The notes under the pieces are model-generated. The model saw only the letters and a list, made by a program, of their open reading frames with translations, was not told the origin of the DNA and made no database searches. From positions 1-64,000 of the forward strand of contig NZ_JOHY01000020.1 in the NCBI RefSeq assembly GCF_000721495.1: a stretch of DNA of 64,000 nucleotides. The letters run 5' to 3'. The translations under genes were made by a program, and so were the position numbers. Source of the DNA: Streptomyces sp. NRRL F-5123 (GTDB taxonomy: Bacteria > Actinomycetota > Actinomycetes > Streptomycetales > Streptomycetaceae). This document shows positions 23,402 through 32,479 of the stretch, piece after piece. Positions within the stretch are counted from its first letter, which is position 1. Every line of letters begins with the position of its first letter.

Positions 23402-24658
23402 TCATCTCCCCCCGGCGGCAGGGGCGTCCGCGCCGTGCGGCGGGAGTGCGCGCAGCACCAGCGCGCTGTTGAAGCCGCCCTGGCCGCGCGCGGCCACCAG
23501 CACCGCCCGCAGCGGACGCTCGCGCGGTTCGCGGACGAGGTCGAGGCCGTACGCCGGGTCCGGGTCGTCGAGATTGCCGACCGGCGGGATCACCCCGGCC
23601 CGCATCGCCAGCAGCGCCGTCGCGACGTTGAGCGCGGAGCCGCCCGCGAGCAGCCGCCCGGCCAGCCCCTGCGGGGCGGTGACGGGGACGCCGAACGGGC
23701 CGAAGACGGCACGCAGCGCGCTCGCCTCGGCTGCGTCGGCGTCCGGGCGGCCGGCGCCGTCCGCCAGCACCATGTCGATGTCGGACGGGACCAACCCGGC
23801 CCGCTCGACGGCGAGTTCGACGGCGCGGGCGTACTGCCGGCCGTCCGGCGCGGTGTCCCGGTAGTGGTGGGCGTCGTGGGTGGCGGCGTAACCGGCGAGG
23901 GTGGCGTAGCCGGCGGGCCCGGACCTGGCGCGTACCGCCTCCTCGTCCTCGACCAGCAGCACCGCGCCGCCCTCGCCCGGGACGTGCCCGGCCGCCGCGC
24001 GGTCGAAGGGCTTGTAGCCGGCCCTCGGGTCGGTCGCCGTGGACAGCTTGCCGCCGGCCATCTGGGCGGTCAGCGCGTACGGGGCGATCGGCGCCTCGGT
24101 GCCCCCCGCGAGCACGGCGCCGGTGCCGCGCCGGATCGCGCGGTCCGCCCAGCCGAGGCTGTCGAGGCCGGACGCGGCGTCCGCGACCAGCACCCCGCAG
24201 GGGCCCTTCGTGCCGTGGTGGATGGCGAGTTGGCCGGTGCTCGCGGCGTAGAACCAGGCGATCGACTGGTAGACCCCGACCGCCTTGCGGCCCCGGCTCC
24301 ACAGCGCCTGGATCTCGCGCTGCCCGAATTCGTTGCCGCCCGAACCGCTGCCCAGGATCACGGAGGTGGCGTACGGGTCGTGCGCGGCGGGGTCGTAGCC
24401 GGCGTCGTCGAGGGCCATCGCGGTCGCGGCGAAGGCGAGCCACGTCCAGCGGTCGGTCTGGATCGCCAGTCGGCCGGGGACGTGCGCGTCCACGTCGAAA
24501 TCCGGGATCTGGCCCGCCAGTTGTGTCGCGTAGCCGCGGGCGTCGAAGGAGTCGATGCGCCGCACCGCCAGCTCCCCGGCGAGCGTCGCGCGCCAGTGCT
24601 CGGCGGCGCCGACACCGGTCGGCGCCACCACGCCGAGCCCGGTGATCACGGCGGTCAT
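23402..24658 (-). CDS. Type II PKS chain-length factor (KS-beta)
   Basis: 418 aa, thiolase fold. The KS nucleophile position is not Cys: [14 protein letters not shown] has Ala161 where typical CLFs carry a conserved Gln (VAEQAGGLD). It is therefore a CLF, but an unusual one. CLFs pair with KS-alpha and set the number of malonyl extensions. The gene overlaps the KS-alpha stop by ATGA (24655-24658). Chain length cannot be reliably predicted here. Confidence 0.93.
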   Translation of the reverse strand: MTAVITGLGVVAPTGVGAAEHWRATLAGELAVRRIDSFDARGYATQLAGQIPDFDVDAHVPGRLAIQTDRWTWLAFAATAMALDDAGYDPAAHDPYATSVILGSGSGGNEFGQREIQALWSRGRKAVGVYQSIAWFYAASTGQLAIHHGTKGPCGVLVADAASGLDSLGWADRAIRRGTGAVLAGGTEAPIAPYALTAQMAGGKLSTATDPRAGYKPFDRAAAGHVPGEGGAVLLVEDEEAVRARSGPAGYATLAGYAATHDAHHYRDTAPDGRQYARAVELAVERAGLVPSDIDMVLADGAGRPDADAAEASALRAVFGPFGVPVTAPQGLAGRLLAGGSALNVATALLAMRAGVIPPVGNLDDPDPAYGLDLVREPRERPLRAVLVAARGQGGFNSALVLRALPPHGADAPAAGGR

Positions 24659-25959
24659 CGGGTCACCGCCGTGAGGACGACGGCCGACTGGAAGCCGCCG
24701 AAGCCGCTGCCGACCGACAGCGCGGCGGCCACCCGGTGGTCGCGCGCGGTGTTGGGCACGTAGTCGAGGTCGCACAGCGGGTCGGGCTCGGAGTAGTTGG
24801 CGGTGGGCGGCACGACGTCGTGCTCGATCGCCAGCGCGGTCGCGGCCACCTCGATGGAGCCGATCGCGCCGAGCGAGTGCCCGACCATGGACTTGATGGA
24901 GCTGACCGGCACCCGGTAGGCGTGCTCGCCGAGGCTCGCCTTGAAGGCGGCGGTCTCGTGCCGGTCGTTCTGCTTGGTGCCGGAGCCGTGCGCGTTGACG
25001 TAGTCCAGCGCGGTGGGGTCCAGCCGGGCCTGGTCCAGCGCGCTGCGGATGGCGACGGCCATCTCCGCGCCGTCCGGGCGCAGTCCGGTCATGTGGAAGG
25101 CGTTGCAGCGGTTCGCGTAGCCGCGGATCTCGGCGTAGATGTGCGCGTCCCGCCGCCGGGCGTGCTCGTACTCCTCCAGGACGAGCACCGCGGAGCCCTC
25201 GCCCATCACGAAACCGTCGCGCGTGGCGTCGAAGGGGCGGGAGGCGTGCGCGGGGTCGTCGTTGCGGGTGCTGGTGGCGCCGATCGCGTCGAAGCAGGCG
25301 ATGGAGATGGGGGTGATGGGCGCGTCGCTCGCGCCGGCGAGCGCGACGTCGGCCATGTCGTCCTGGATGAGCTGGTACGCCTGGCCGATCGCGTCGATGC
25401 CCGAGGTGCAGCCGGTGGAGATCACCGACGCCGGGCCGTGCGCCCCGAAGCGGAAGGCGACCTCGGCCGCCAGGCTGCTGGGTATCCACGCCTGGTAGAG
25501 GAAGTCGGAGGCGAACTGCGGGTCGACGAGCCAGTTGCGGCCGCCGTCGCTCGCCACGACGTACTCGTCCTCGAGGCGGGTGCTCGCGCCGACGGCGCTG
25601 CCCAGGCACACCGCCATCCGGTCGTGGTCGACACCGCCCGGGCCCTCGGCGTCCAGCTCCAGGCCGGAGTCGGCCACCGCCTCGTCGGCGGCGACCAGCG
25701 CGAACTGCACGGAGCGGTCGTTGCGGAAGACCTCCTGCCGGGTCAGGCCGGCGGCCAGCGGGTCGAAGTCGACCTCCGCCGCCAGTTGGGAGCGGAACTG
25801 CGCGGGGTTGAACAGCGAGATCCGCCGGGTGGCGGTGCGCCCGTCGGTCAGCATCTGCCAGAACGCCTTGCGGGTGGCCCCGCCGGGGGCGACCACCCCG
25901 ATCCCGGTGACCACGATCCGCCGTCCGCCGCCCGGAGGGCCGGCCACGGGGCCGCTCAT
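24655..25959 (-). CDS. Type II PKS ketosynthase alpha
   Basis: 434 aa with the KS-alpha catalytic set: Cys184 in [10 protein letters not shown], His323 in [11 protein letters not shown] and His360 in [10 protein letters not shown]. It extends the ACP-bound poly-beta-ketone with malonyl units together with the CLF. The ATG at 25959 overlaps the ACP stop. The order ACP-KSalpha-CLF differs from the common KSalpha-CLF-ACP order. No KS III or type II ketoreductase gene lies nearby. Confidence 0.96.
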   Translation of the reverse strand: MSGPVAGPPGGGRRIVVTGIGVVAPGGATRKAFWQMLTDGRTATRRISLFNPAQFRSQLAAEVDFDPLAAGLTRQEVFRNDRSVQFALVAADEAVADSGLELDAEGPGGVDHDRMAVCLGSAVGASTRLEDEYVVASDGGRNWLVDPQFASDFLYQAWIPSSLAAEVAFRFGAHGPASVISTGCTSGIDAIGQAYQLIQDDMADVALAGASDAPITPISIACFDAIGATSTRNDDPAHASRPFDATRDGFVMGEGSAVLVLEEYEHARRRDAHIYAEIRGYANRCNAFHMTGLRPDGAEMAVAIRSALDQARLDPTALDYVNAHGSGTKQNDRHETAAFKASLGEHAYRVPVSSIKSMVGHSLGAIGSIEVAATALAIEHDVVPPTANYSEPDPLCDLDYVPNTARDHRVAAALSVGSGFGGFQSAVVLTAVTR

Positions 25960-26204
25960 CGTGCCCGCTCGCTCAGTCCCTCGTTGACCAGCGCCACCAG
26001 CTCGCCGAAGGTCGCATGGGCGTGCTCGTCCTCCAGCGCGATCCCGTAGCGGTCCTCGATCTCCGCCCTGACCTGGAGCTGCGCCAGCGAGTCGAGGTCG
26101 ACGTCGCTGAGCGTGGCGCCGGGGTCGGCGGTCACCGCGGAGCGGGGCAGTCCGGTTTTGACGACCAGGATCTCCATCAGCTCGTTAATTGTGAATGTCG
26201 GCAC
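25956..26204 (-). CDS. Type II PKS acyl carrier protein
   Basis: 82 aa, a four-helix ACP with the 4'-phosphopantetheine attachment site Ser39 in [11 protein letters not shown]. It is the first gene of the minimal type II PKS operon and overlaps KS-alpha by ATGA. The fragment [17 protein letters not shown] corresponds to helices III-IV. It should carry the growing poly-beta-ketone and could be loaded by the discrete AT of the cluster or by the fatty-acid malonyltransferase. Confidence 0.93.
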   Translation of the reverse strand: MPTFTINELMEILVVKTGLPRSAVTADPGATLSDVDLDSLAQLQVRAEIEDRYGIALEDEHAHATFGELVALVNEGLSERAR

Positions 26205-26428
26205 AGCGATTCCCCTTTCACATTTACAGCAACGGAACCCGGCGACTCAGGTTACGCAATATCCGGCAGGAATATCTTCAGCCCAGAGAACTAAATCGAC
26301 TCATACCCGAGAACGAGGCCCACCCATCCTCGGGGACGAACCTTTGCCGACCGGAGGAATTATTGACGCAATTTCCGGGCCGGTGCTTCACTGGCGTCAA
26401 TTGATTTCCCGATTGCGAGGAGACGGTA
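26205..26428. promoter_or_regulatory. Divergent promoter region between ACP and methyltransferase genes
   Basis: A 224-bp intergenic stretch that is clearly more AT-rich than its surroundings and serves two divergent operons. It contains an inverted repeat TTGACGC (26363-26369) / GCGTCAA (26394-26400) and a GGAGGAATTA ahead of a possible 13-codon TTG-initiated leader at 26363. It is the likeliest control point for the cluster-specific regulators. Confidence 0.6.
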
Positions 26429-27280
26429 ATGGACTCGTCAGCAGCGGCCTCCGTATCCGCGGCGCCGGCCGGCGCCGGGGTCACCTCGGTCGCGGTCGCG
26501 ATGGCCAGGGCGCTCGAATCGGCCCGGCCCGACCGGATGTTCCACGACCCGTACGCGCAGGGGTTCGTGGACGCGGCCAAGGACGTGCTGGAGCCGGCCG
26601 AGTGGCCCTCGCTGGAGGCGTGGGTCGACCTGTTCTACTCCCGCGGGGTCGTCCGCACGCGCTTCATCGACGACTACGTGTGCGAGGCGGTGGCCGGCGG
26701 CTGCCGGCAGGTCGTCATCCTCGGCGCCGGGCTCGACGCGCGCGCCTTCCGGCTGCCGCTGCCGGACGCGGACGTGTACGAGGTCGACACCCCGTCCGTC
26801 TTCGGCTTCAAGGACGCGGTGCTGGCCGCCGCGGGCGCGAAGCCGACCGCCCGCTCCCGCACCGCCGTGCGCGCCGACCTGCGGGAGAACTTCGCCGCCC
26901 GGCTCGCCGGGCACGCCTTCGACCCCGCCCGGCCCACCGCGTGGGTCGCCGAGGGCGTACTGCCGTACCTCACCGGCGAGCAGGCGCGGAAGGTCGTCGG
27001 GGACGTCGGGCGGCTGTCCGCGCCGGGCAGCAAGCTCGTCTTCGAGCACTCCGACAAGGCCGGCCCCGACCCGCGGGCCAAGAACGCCGCCCTCAGCACG
27101 CCGGGCGCGGACCGGATCAGCGCGATGGTGCGCGGCGGCCTCGGCCCGGAGGGGCGGGACTGGGTGGCGGGGCAGGGCTGGAGCCTGCACGTGACCGACC
27201 GCGGCGAGTTGGGCGCGCGCTACGGGCGGCCCGACGGGCGGCTGCCGGGCGGCCAGTTCGTCACCGCGACCCGCGTCTGA
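26429..27280 (+). CDS. SAM-dependent methyltransferase, LCM-like (TIGR00027-type)
   Basis: 283 aa. The SAM-binding motif VVILGAGLDARAFRLP and the AWVAEGVLPYLTGEQA segment place it in the leucine carboxyl methyltransferase-like superfamily, whose bacterial members include O-methyltransferases of natural products. A GAGGAGA ribosome site precedes the ATG. It is the first gene of the plus-strand tailoring operon, divergent from the type II PKS genes. Substrate is unknown; carboxyl or phenol O-methylation of the polyketide is inferred. Confidence 0.85.
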   Translation: MDSSAAASVSAAPAGAGVTSVAVAMARALESARPDRMFHDPYAQGFVDAAKDVLEPAEWPSLEAWVDLFYSRGVVRTRFIDDYVCEAVAGGCRQVVILGAGLDARAFRLPLPDADVYEVDTPSVFGFKDAVLAAAGAKPTARSRTAVRADLRENFAARLAGHAFDPARPTAWVAEGVLPYLTGEQARKVVGDVGRLSAPGSKLVFEHSDKAGPDPRAKNAALSTPGADRISAMVRGGLGPEGRDWVAGQGWSLHVTDRGELGARYGRPDGRLPGGQFVTATRV

Positions 27281-27366
27281 CGCGGCGGGGCCGAAGTCCG
27301 CCGCCGAACGCCGACGAACGCCCACGAACGCAGAGGACCGCGAAGGACGCCGAAGGATTGACTGCC

Positions 27367-28068
27367 ATGGAATCGAACCGCGCGCAGACCGAACTTTCCG
27401 AACCGACGCAGGAGCGCATTCAGGCGGGTGCCGAGTCCTATCGGCGGCCCATGCTCGCCGCGTACGACCTCTTCGTGCTCGGCATGATGAGCCGCTTCAT
27501 GTGGCGCTGCCCGCGCAGCAGAATGCTGGCACACTACAACCGCCACGCCGGGGCCGCGCATCTCGATATCGGGCCGGGCACCGGATGGTTCATGGACAAA
27601 TGCAGATTTCCGGTGGAATCCCCGTCGATCACCCTGCTCGACCTCAACGAGGTCGTCCTCGCGACGGCCGCGCACCGCATCCGGCGCTACCGGCCCGAGA
27701 TCCGCACCGGTGACGCCTTCCAGCCCTTCGACACGCTCGGCGGCGCGCGCTTCGACTCGGTCGGCATGAACTTCCTGCTGCACTGCCTGCCGGGCACGAT
27801 GGCGCAGAAGGCGGTGGTCTTCGACCACGTCACGCCCCATCTGCGGCCCGGGGCCCGGGTGTTCGGCGCCACCGTGCTGGGCCTGGGCCCGCACCACAGC
27901 AAGCGCTCCGGCAAGCTGCTGGCCAAGCTCAACCGCAGCGAGGTCTTCAGCAACCTGGCCGACCGGCAGGACGACCTCGCCGAGCAGCTCGGCGCGCGCT
28001 TCACGGACGTCGAGACGGTCCGCTCCGGGACGGTCTGCCTGTTCGCCGCGCGCCACCCGGGGGCGTGA
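27367..28068 (+). CDS. Class I SAM-dependent methyltransferase
   Basis: 233 aa. SAM motif I is AHLDIGPGTGWFMDK, followed by LLDLNEVVL and a FDSVGMNFLLHCLPG segment typical of small class I methyltransferases. The ATG at 27367 is chosen because the Rossmann core follows at a normal distance and 86 bp of apparently untranslated sequence separates it from the preceding gene. The stop overlaps the start of the kinase gene. Likely O- or C-methylation of the polyketide; regiochemistry cannot be read from sequence. Confidence 0.85.
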   Translation: MESNRAQTELSEPTQERIQAGAESYRRPMLAAYDLFVLGMMSRFMWRCPRSRMLAHYNRHAGAAHLDIGPGTGWFMDKCRFPVESPSITLLDLNEVVLATAAHRIRRYRPEIRTGDAFQPFDTLGGARFDSVGMNFLLHCLPGTMAQKAVVFDHVTPHLRPGARVFGATVLGLGPHHSKRSGKLLAKLNRSEVFSNLADRQDDLAEQLGARFTDVETVRSGTVCLFAARHPGA

Positions 28069-28754
28069 TGAGCGGCGAACCGTCCGTATCGGCCCAGGCG
28101 TTGCACGACGGAGTGCTGCAGGGCCTGGCCGTCGCCCGCATCCGGCTGGGCCGGGCCCTCGCGGGGCCCGGCCCCGTGCCCCGCGAAGTGGCCGAGGAGT
28201 TACGGGAGTTGCTGGACGGCGAAATCGCGGGGCTGCGGCGGCTCATCGCGGGGGACGGCTCCGTGGCCGCCGGCCCCGCGGACGCCCCGGACGACCCGGA
28301 CACACCGGATGCCCCGGACACACCGCCCCACGAGGACCTGCCCAGCGCGCTCGCCGCCACCGCAGCGCACCTCCAGTCGGCGACCGGCGTCCGGATCCGC
28401 GTCGACAACCACACCGCCGGGTCCGGGAGGTGGACGGGCAACGACCTCGTCGCGTATCGGATCGTCCGGGAGGCCCTGCACAACACCGCCCGGCACAGCG
28501 GCGCCGCGCACGCGTGGGTGTCGCTCGCGGCCTCCGGGAGCCGGCTGGTGTGCGTCGTGTCGGACGACGGCCACGGGTTCCTGCCCGGCCGGGCGGCCGC
28601 GCCCCGCGCGCACTTCGGGCTCGGCGCGAGCTACGCCCGCGCGCGGGCGGCGGGCGGCTACCTCGCCGTACGGTCCGGCGGCGACGGCACCTCCCTCACC
28701 CTCTCGCTGCCCCGGCAGCCGCACACGCCGTCCGACGGAGGGACCCGGCGATGA
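28068..28754 (+). CDS. Soluble NarL-family histidine kinase, sensor-less
   Basis: 228 aa. It starts almost directly at the H-box (ALHDGVLQGLA, His13) and continues to a HATPase domain with N-box LVAYRIVREALHNTARHS, G1 box VVSDDGHGF and FGLGASYARARAAGG. There is no membrane segment or input domain. A repetitive Asp/Pro stretch (about 70-87) joins the dimerisation and ATPase parts. It overlaps the following response-regulator gene by ATGA, so the two form a pair. Embedding between methyltransferase genes suggests it controls this cluster. Confidence 0.85.
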   Translation: MSGEPSVSAQALHDGVLQGLAVARIRLGRALAGPGPVPREVAEELRELLDGEIAGLRRLIAGDGSVAAGPADAPDDPDTPDAPDTPPHEDLPSALAATAAHLQSATGVRIRVDNHTAGSGRWTGNDLVAYRIVREALHNTARHSGAAHAWVSLAASGSRLVCVVSDDGHGFLPGRAAAPRAHFGLGASYARARAAGGYLAVRSGGDGTSLTLSLPRQPHTPSDGGTRR

Positions 28755-29446
28755 CGAGCCCCGACCGCGCGAGCACGACCGTGCCCTCACACGCACCCGC
28801 ACCCGCCCCTTCGCCCGCACCCACCGTCCTCATCTGCGACGACCACCCGGTCGTCCGCTACGGCATCCGCACCCTGTTGGACGGCGAGCGCTACCGCATC
28901 GCGGGGGAGGCCGCCGACCTGCCCGGCACCGTCGCGCAGGTCCGCCGGCACCGCCCCGACGTGCTGCTGCTCGACCTGAGCTTCCTCGGCACCCTCAGCC
29001 TCCCCGTCCTGCCGACCGTACGGGCGCTGTCCCCGGCCACCCGGGTGCTCGTCCTGACCATGCGCAACGACCTGGACTCCGCGCGCGACGCGCTCGCCGC
29101 CGGGGCCCACGGCTTCCTGCCCAAGGACGCCGCCGCCGAGGAGCTCGTCGCCGCCGTCGACGCGCTCGCCGCCGGCGGCCGCTACCTCCAACCCGCCCTC
29201 GGCGCAGCCCTGCTGGACAGCCCCGCGGGCCCCGACGGTCCGCTCAGCCGCCGCGAGCGGGAGGTGCTGGGCCTGATCGCCGACGGCCTCACCCACCCGC
29301 AGATCGCCGACGAACTGGGCCTGTCCGTCCGCACCGTCGAGGCCCAGCGGGCCTCGATCAAGGTCAAGCTCGGCGTCAGCCGCCGGGCCGAACTGATCAG
29401 CCACGCACGACGGTTGCGGCTGACCACGACAGGAGGAGAGCGCTGA
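28751..29446 (+). CDS. NarL-type response regulator
   Basis: 231 aa. After a disordered Ala/Pro N-terminus, the receiver has an intact acidic pair (LICDDHPVVRYG), phosphosite Asp in LLLDLSFLG and Lys in GFLPKDA. The C-terminal LuxR HTH is LSRREREVLGLIADGLTHPQ with RTVEAQRASIKVKL. It is cognate to the overlapping histidine kinase and contrasts with the LuxR-type regulator at 22.5 kb, whose receiver is degenerate. Its TGA overlaps the ATG of the next methyltransferase. Confidence 0.9.
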   Translation: MTSPDRASTTVPSHAPAPAPSPAPTVLICDDHPVVRYGIRTLLDGERYRIAGEAADLPGTVAQVRRHRPDVLLLDLSFLGTLSLPVLPTVRALSPATRVLVLTMRNDLDSARDALAAGAHGFLPKDAAAEELVAAVDALAAGGRYLQPALGAALLDSPAGPDGPLSRREREVLGLIADGLTHPQIADELGLSVRTVEAQRASIKVKLGVSRRAELISHARRLRLTTTGGER

Positions 29447-30300
29447 TGCAGACGGGCCGGCCCAGCCGCACCGCGATGAGTTCGGCGCACGCCCGCGCCG
29501 CCCACCAGACGGCCGACTCGGCGCGGGTCTTCGCCGATCCGCTGGCGGCGCGCATCCTGCCGTCCGCCGCCGGGCCGGGCAGACCCGCGGGCGGTGCGCC
29601 GCACGGCATGCCCGCCGAGGTGCGGCTGTTCATGGCGCTGCGCCACCGGGTCGCGGAGGACGCGCTGCTCGCCGCGACCGGCACCCGGCAGGTGGTCATC
29701 CTCGGGGCGGGCCTCGACACCTTCGCGTACCGCAACCGCAATCCCGCCCTGCGGGTCTTCGAGGTCGACCTGCCCGCCACCCAGGAGTGGAAGCGGGAGC
29801 GGCTCGCCGCGGCCGGCATCGACGTCCCCGACACGGTCGTCTTCTGCCCGGCCGACTTCGCCGAGCAGACCGCCGAGTCGGCGCTGGTGGCCGCCGGGTT
29901 CGACCGCGCCGCGCCCGCGTTCTTCCTGCTGCTCGGGGTGGCGCCGTATCTGGAGCGGGAGGCGCTGCTGGACACCGCCCGCTTCGTCGCGGGCCTGCCC
30001 GCGCCCGCCGAGCTGGTCTTCGACTACAACCAGCCCGCCGCCGCGCTGCCCCCGCACCGCAGGCCCGCGCTCGCCGCGCAGGCCGAGGCCATGGCCCGGA
30101 TGGGCGAGCCGTGGCGGTCCTTCTTCACCCCGCCGGAGATCGCCGCCGAGCTGGCCGACGCGGGCTTCGGCAGCATCGTCGACGTCGGCTGGCGGGACTG
30201 CGTGACGCGGTACGACCTCGACCCCGCGCTGCCCGACCTGTTCGGCGGCCGCATCGTGCACGCCCGCACGTCGTCGTCCCCCTACGAGAGGAGCCAGTGA
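29446..30300 (+). CDS. Second LCM-like SAM-dependent methyltransferase
   Basis: 284 aa of the same superfamily as the 26.4-kb gene but clearly divergent. SAM motif VVILGAGLDTFAYRN, FEVDLPATQEWKRERL and FFLLLGVAPYLERE are typical of the TIGR00027-type family. A strong AGGAGGAG site sits before the ATG, and start and stop overlap both neighbours. Together with the other two methyltransferases it predicts a multiply methylated product. Confidence 0.88.
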   Translation: MQTGRPSRTAMSSAHARAAHQTADSARVFADPLAARILPSAAGPGRPAGGAPHGMPAEVRLFMALRHRVAEDALLAATGTRQVVILGAGLDTFAYRNRNPALRVFEVDLPATQEWKRERLAAAGIDVPDTVVFCPADFAEQTAESALVAAGFDRAAPAFFLLLGVAPYLEREALLDTARFVAGLPAPAELVFDYNQPAAALPPHRRPALAAQAEAMARMGEPWRSFFTPPEIAAELADAGFGSIVDVGWRDCVTRYDLDPALPDLFGGRIVHARTSSSPYERSQ

Positions 30301-31367
30301 TGCACGCCCTGGTCATCGGCGGCGGGGTGGCCGGTCCGGCCACCGCCGTCGCGCTGCGTTCGATCGGCGCGGAGGTCACGATCTGCGAGGCCCGCCCGGC
30401 GGAGGACAAGGACGCCGGGCTGTGGGTCATGCTCGCCCCCAACGGCCTTGCCGCGCTGGACGTGCTGGGCCTGAAGGAGGCGGTGCTGCGCGAGTCGCTC
30501 GCGGGCGCGGCCGGTCCCTCCGGCTTCGCGCCGATCCGCCGGGCCGGCCTCTACCGGGTGCTGCGCGAGGCCGCGGCGGCGGCCGGGGCCCGTATCGTGC
30601 ACGACCGCAAGCTGGTCGCCGCGGACACCTTCGCGGACGGCGTGGTCGCGCGCTTCGCCGAGGGGCCGGCCCTCTCCGGCGACCTGCTCGTCGGCTGCGA
30701 CGGCATCCACTCCCGCACCCGCACGCTCATCGACCCGGACGCGCCGCGGACCCGCTACGTCCCCCTGCTCAACCTCGGCGGCTTCGCCTCCGGCGTGGAC
30801 GCCCCCGGCGAGCCGGCGCAGCTCCAGTTCGTGCCCACCCCCAAGGGCTTCTTCGGCTACACCGTCTCCGGCAGCCGCGAGGTGTGGTGGTTCGCGAACC
30901 TCCCCTGGGGCGCCGAGCCCACCCGCGCCGAGCTGGCCGCGATGGACCGCGCCGCCCTGACCGCCCGCCTCCTGGACACCTTCTCCGCCGCGCCGCGCTT
31001 CGTCTCCGACGTCATCCGCGCGACCTACACCGACCTCTACGCGCTGGCCACCCACGACCTCCCCACCGTCCCCGTCTGGAGCCGCGACCGCCTCGTCCTC
31101 CTCGGCGACGCCGCCCACGCCACCACCCCCACCTCCGGCCAGGGCTCCTCCATGGCCCTGGAGGACGCCGTGGTCCTCGCCAAGTGCCTCCGCGACCTCC
31201 CCTGGTCCCAAGCCCCCACCCGCTACGAGCAGTTGCGCCGCACCCGCGTGGAGTCCATCGTCGCCCTCGGCGCCCGCGCCTCGGCGGCCAAACTCAACGC
31301 CGACCTCCCCGACAACTCCCTCGATTGGGTCCTCGACCACCGCATCGACTGGCCCTCCCGCGTCTGA
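30300..31367 (+). CDS. FAD-dependent monooxygenase (PHBH-like aromatic hydroxylase)
   Basis: 355 aa. It has the N-terminal dinucleotide motif VIGGGVAGPATA, the DG motif in LLVGCDGIHSRTR and the GD motif RLVLLGDAAHATTPTSGQG. These define the single-component flavoprotein hydroxylases that use NAD(P)H and O2. Its length is slightly short of 380-400 aa family members. Start and stop overlap with the upstream methyltransferase (TGATG) places it last in the tailoring operon; a terminator follows. Likely aromatic hydroxylation or Baeyer-Villiger-type oxidation of the polyketide. Confidence 0.9.
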   Translation: MHALVIGGGVAGPATAVALRSIGAEVTICEARPAEDKDAGLWVMLAPNGLAALDVLGLKEAVLRESLAGAAGPSGFAPIRRAGLYRVLREAAAAAGARIVHDRKLVAADTFADGVVARFAEGPALSGDLLVGCDGIHSRTRTLIDPDAPRTRYVPLLNLGGFASGVDAPGEPAQLQFVPTPKGFFGYTVSGSREVWWFANLPWGAEPTRAELAAMDRAALTARLLDTFSAAPRFVSDVIRATYTDLYALATHDLPTVPVWSRDRLVLLGDAAHATTPTSGQGSSMALEDAVVLAKCLRDLPWSQAPTRYEQLRRTRVESIVALGARASAAKLNADLPDNSLDWVLDHRIDWPSRV

Positions 31368-31400
31368 GAGCCCGCTGTCGGAGCGGCCCGTACACGCCTG

Positions 31401-31428
31401 AGGGGCGCGGCGAACCCGCCGCGCCCCT
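31401..31428. terminator. Bidirectional terminator between convergent genes
   Basis: A perfect 12-bp stem (31401-31412 with 31417-31428) with an AACC loop, followed by TTT. It marks the probable right boundary of the polyketide cluster, between the FAD monooxygenase gene and the convergent phosphatase gene. Confidence 0.85.
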
Positions 31429-31444
31429 TTCGGTGTTCGCACCC

Positions 31445-32449
31445 TCAGACCACCAGCTTCTCCCGCAGCGCGGCCAGCGTCTGCGCCGTGACGCCGCACG
31501 CGGTCGTGAGGTAGGAGTCGATCGAGCCGTGGCGCTCGCGCAGCGTGGCGAGGGTCGCGGACATCGCGGAGCGGGGGGCGCCGAAGACGGCGTGGTAGCG
31601 GGATTCGTCGAGGCCGAGGCGGCGCAGACGGGGGAGCATCGCGGTCAGGCGCTGCTCGCTGTAGTGGCGGCGGCTGAGGGTGTAGTCGTCGAGGATCGCG
31701 GGGGTGGGGACGCCGAGGGCGGACAGCAGGAGGGCGGCGGCCATGCCGGTGCGGTCCTTGCCCGCGGTGCAGTGGACGAGGGCGGGGGCGCCGTCCGGGG
31801 TGGCCAGGGCGGTGAGGACGCGGCCGAAGGTGGCGGCGTCCTGGTCGGCCATGTCGAGGTAGACGCGGTGCAGGAAGTCGTCGGGCAGGTCGTCGAGGCG
31901 CCCGGTACGGAAGAGGTCGCCGAGCAGCGTCGTACGGGACGCGTCGCCGCCGATGTCGTACGGCTCGTGGCGGACGGCGGCGGGGAGCGCCGAGGGGGCC
32001 TTGGCGCGCTCGTCGGGGGTGCGCAGGTCGTAGGCGACGCGCAGGCCGAGCGGAGCGAGGGCGGCGAGGTCGGCGGGGGTGAGGCGGTCGGGGGCGTCGG
32101 CGCGGAAGACCAGGCCCCAGCGGGTGCGGCCGCCGCCTTCCGTGGGGTAGCCGCCGAGGTCGCGGAAGTTCGTCGCGCCCTCCAGCGGCAGCACGCGTTC
32201 GGCGGCGAGCACGGCGGGGCCGCCGCCCGTGGGGGCGACGCGCACGTAGTGGCGTCCGGGCCCGAGCCCGTCGAGGGCGATCCGGCGGGCGCCGTCCACG
32301 ACGCGGGCGACGGGCGGGCCGCTGCCGGCCGCCTCGGGCGTCGGCCCGACCGCGACCTCCACGGCACCCGGGCCCGCCGCCTCCCACGTCACGTCGAGCC
32401 CGCCCGTGGCGCCGCGCACCACGTCGACCGCCAGCACGACCGTTCCCAT
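31445..32449 (-). CDS. Tyrosine-protein phosphatase family protein
   Basis: 334 aa. An N-terminal beta-rich segment (about 1-85) precedes a phosphatase domain with NFRDLGGYPTEGG near 93-105 and the P-loop VHCTAGKDRTGMAAAL (Cys nucleophile, Arg), matching the Y_phosphatase3 family. Substrates may be phosphotyrosine or phosphoinositides. No signal peptide is seen. It is convergent with the polyketide cluster and followed by the PadR gene on the same strand, 30 bp apart; no functional link is evident. Confidence 0.9.
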   Translation of the reverse strand: MGTVVLAVDVVRGATGGLDVTWEAAGPGAVEVAVGPTPEAAGSGPPVARVVDGARRIALDGLGPGRHYVRVAPTGGGPAVLAAERVLPLEGATNFRDLGGYPTEGGGRTRWGLVFRADAPDRLTPADLAALAPLGLRVAYDLRTPDERAKAPSALPAAVRHEPYDIGGDASRTTLLGDLFRTGRLDDLPDDFLHRVYLDMADQDAATFGRVLTALATPDGAPALVHCTAGKDRTGMAAALLLSALGVPTPAILDDYTLSRRHYSEQRLTAMLPRLRRLGLDESRYHAVFGAPRSAMSATLATLRERHGSIDSYLTTACGVTAQTLAALREKLVV

Positions 32450-32479
32450 GTGCTTCCTCCGCTCGTTGACGAAGTGCGC

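Noticed and set aside
26363..26404. A coding gene for the 13-codon TTG leader
   Set aside because: Too short to support; retained only as part of the control region.
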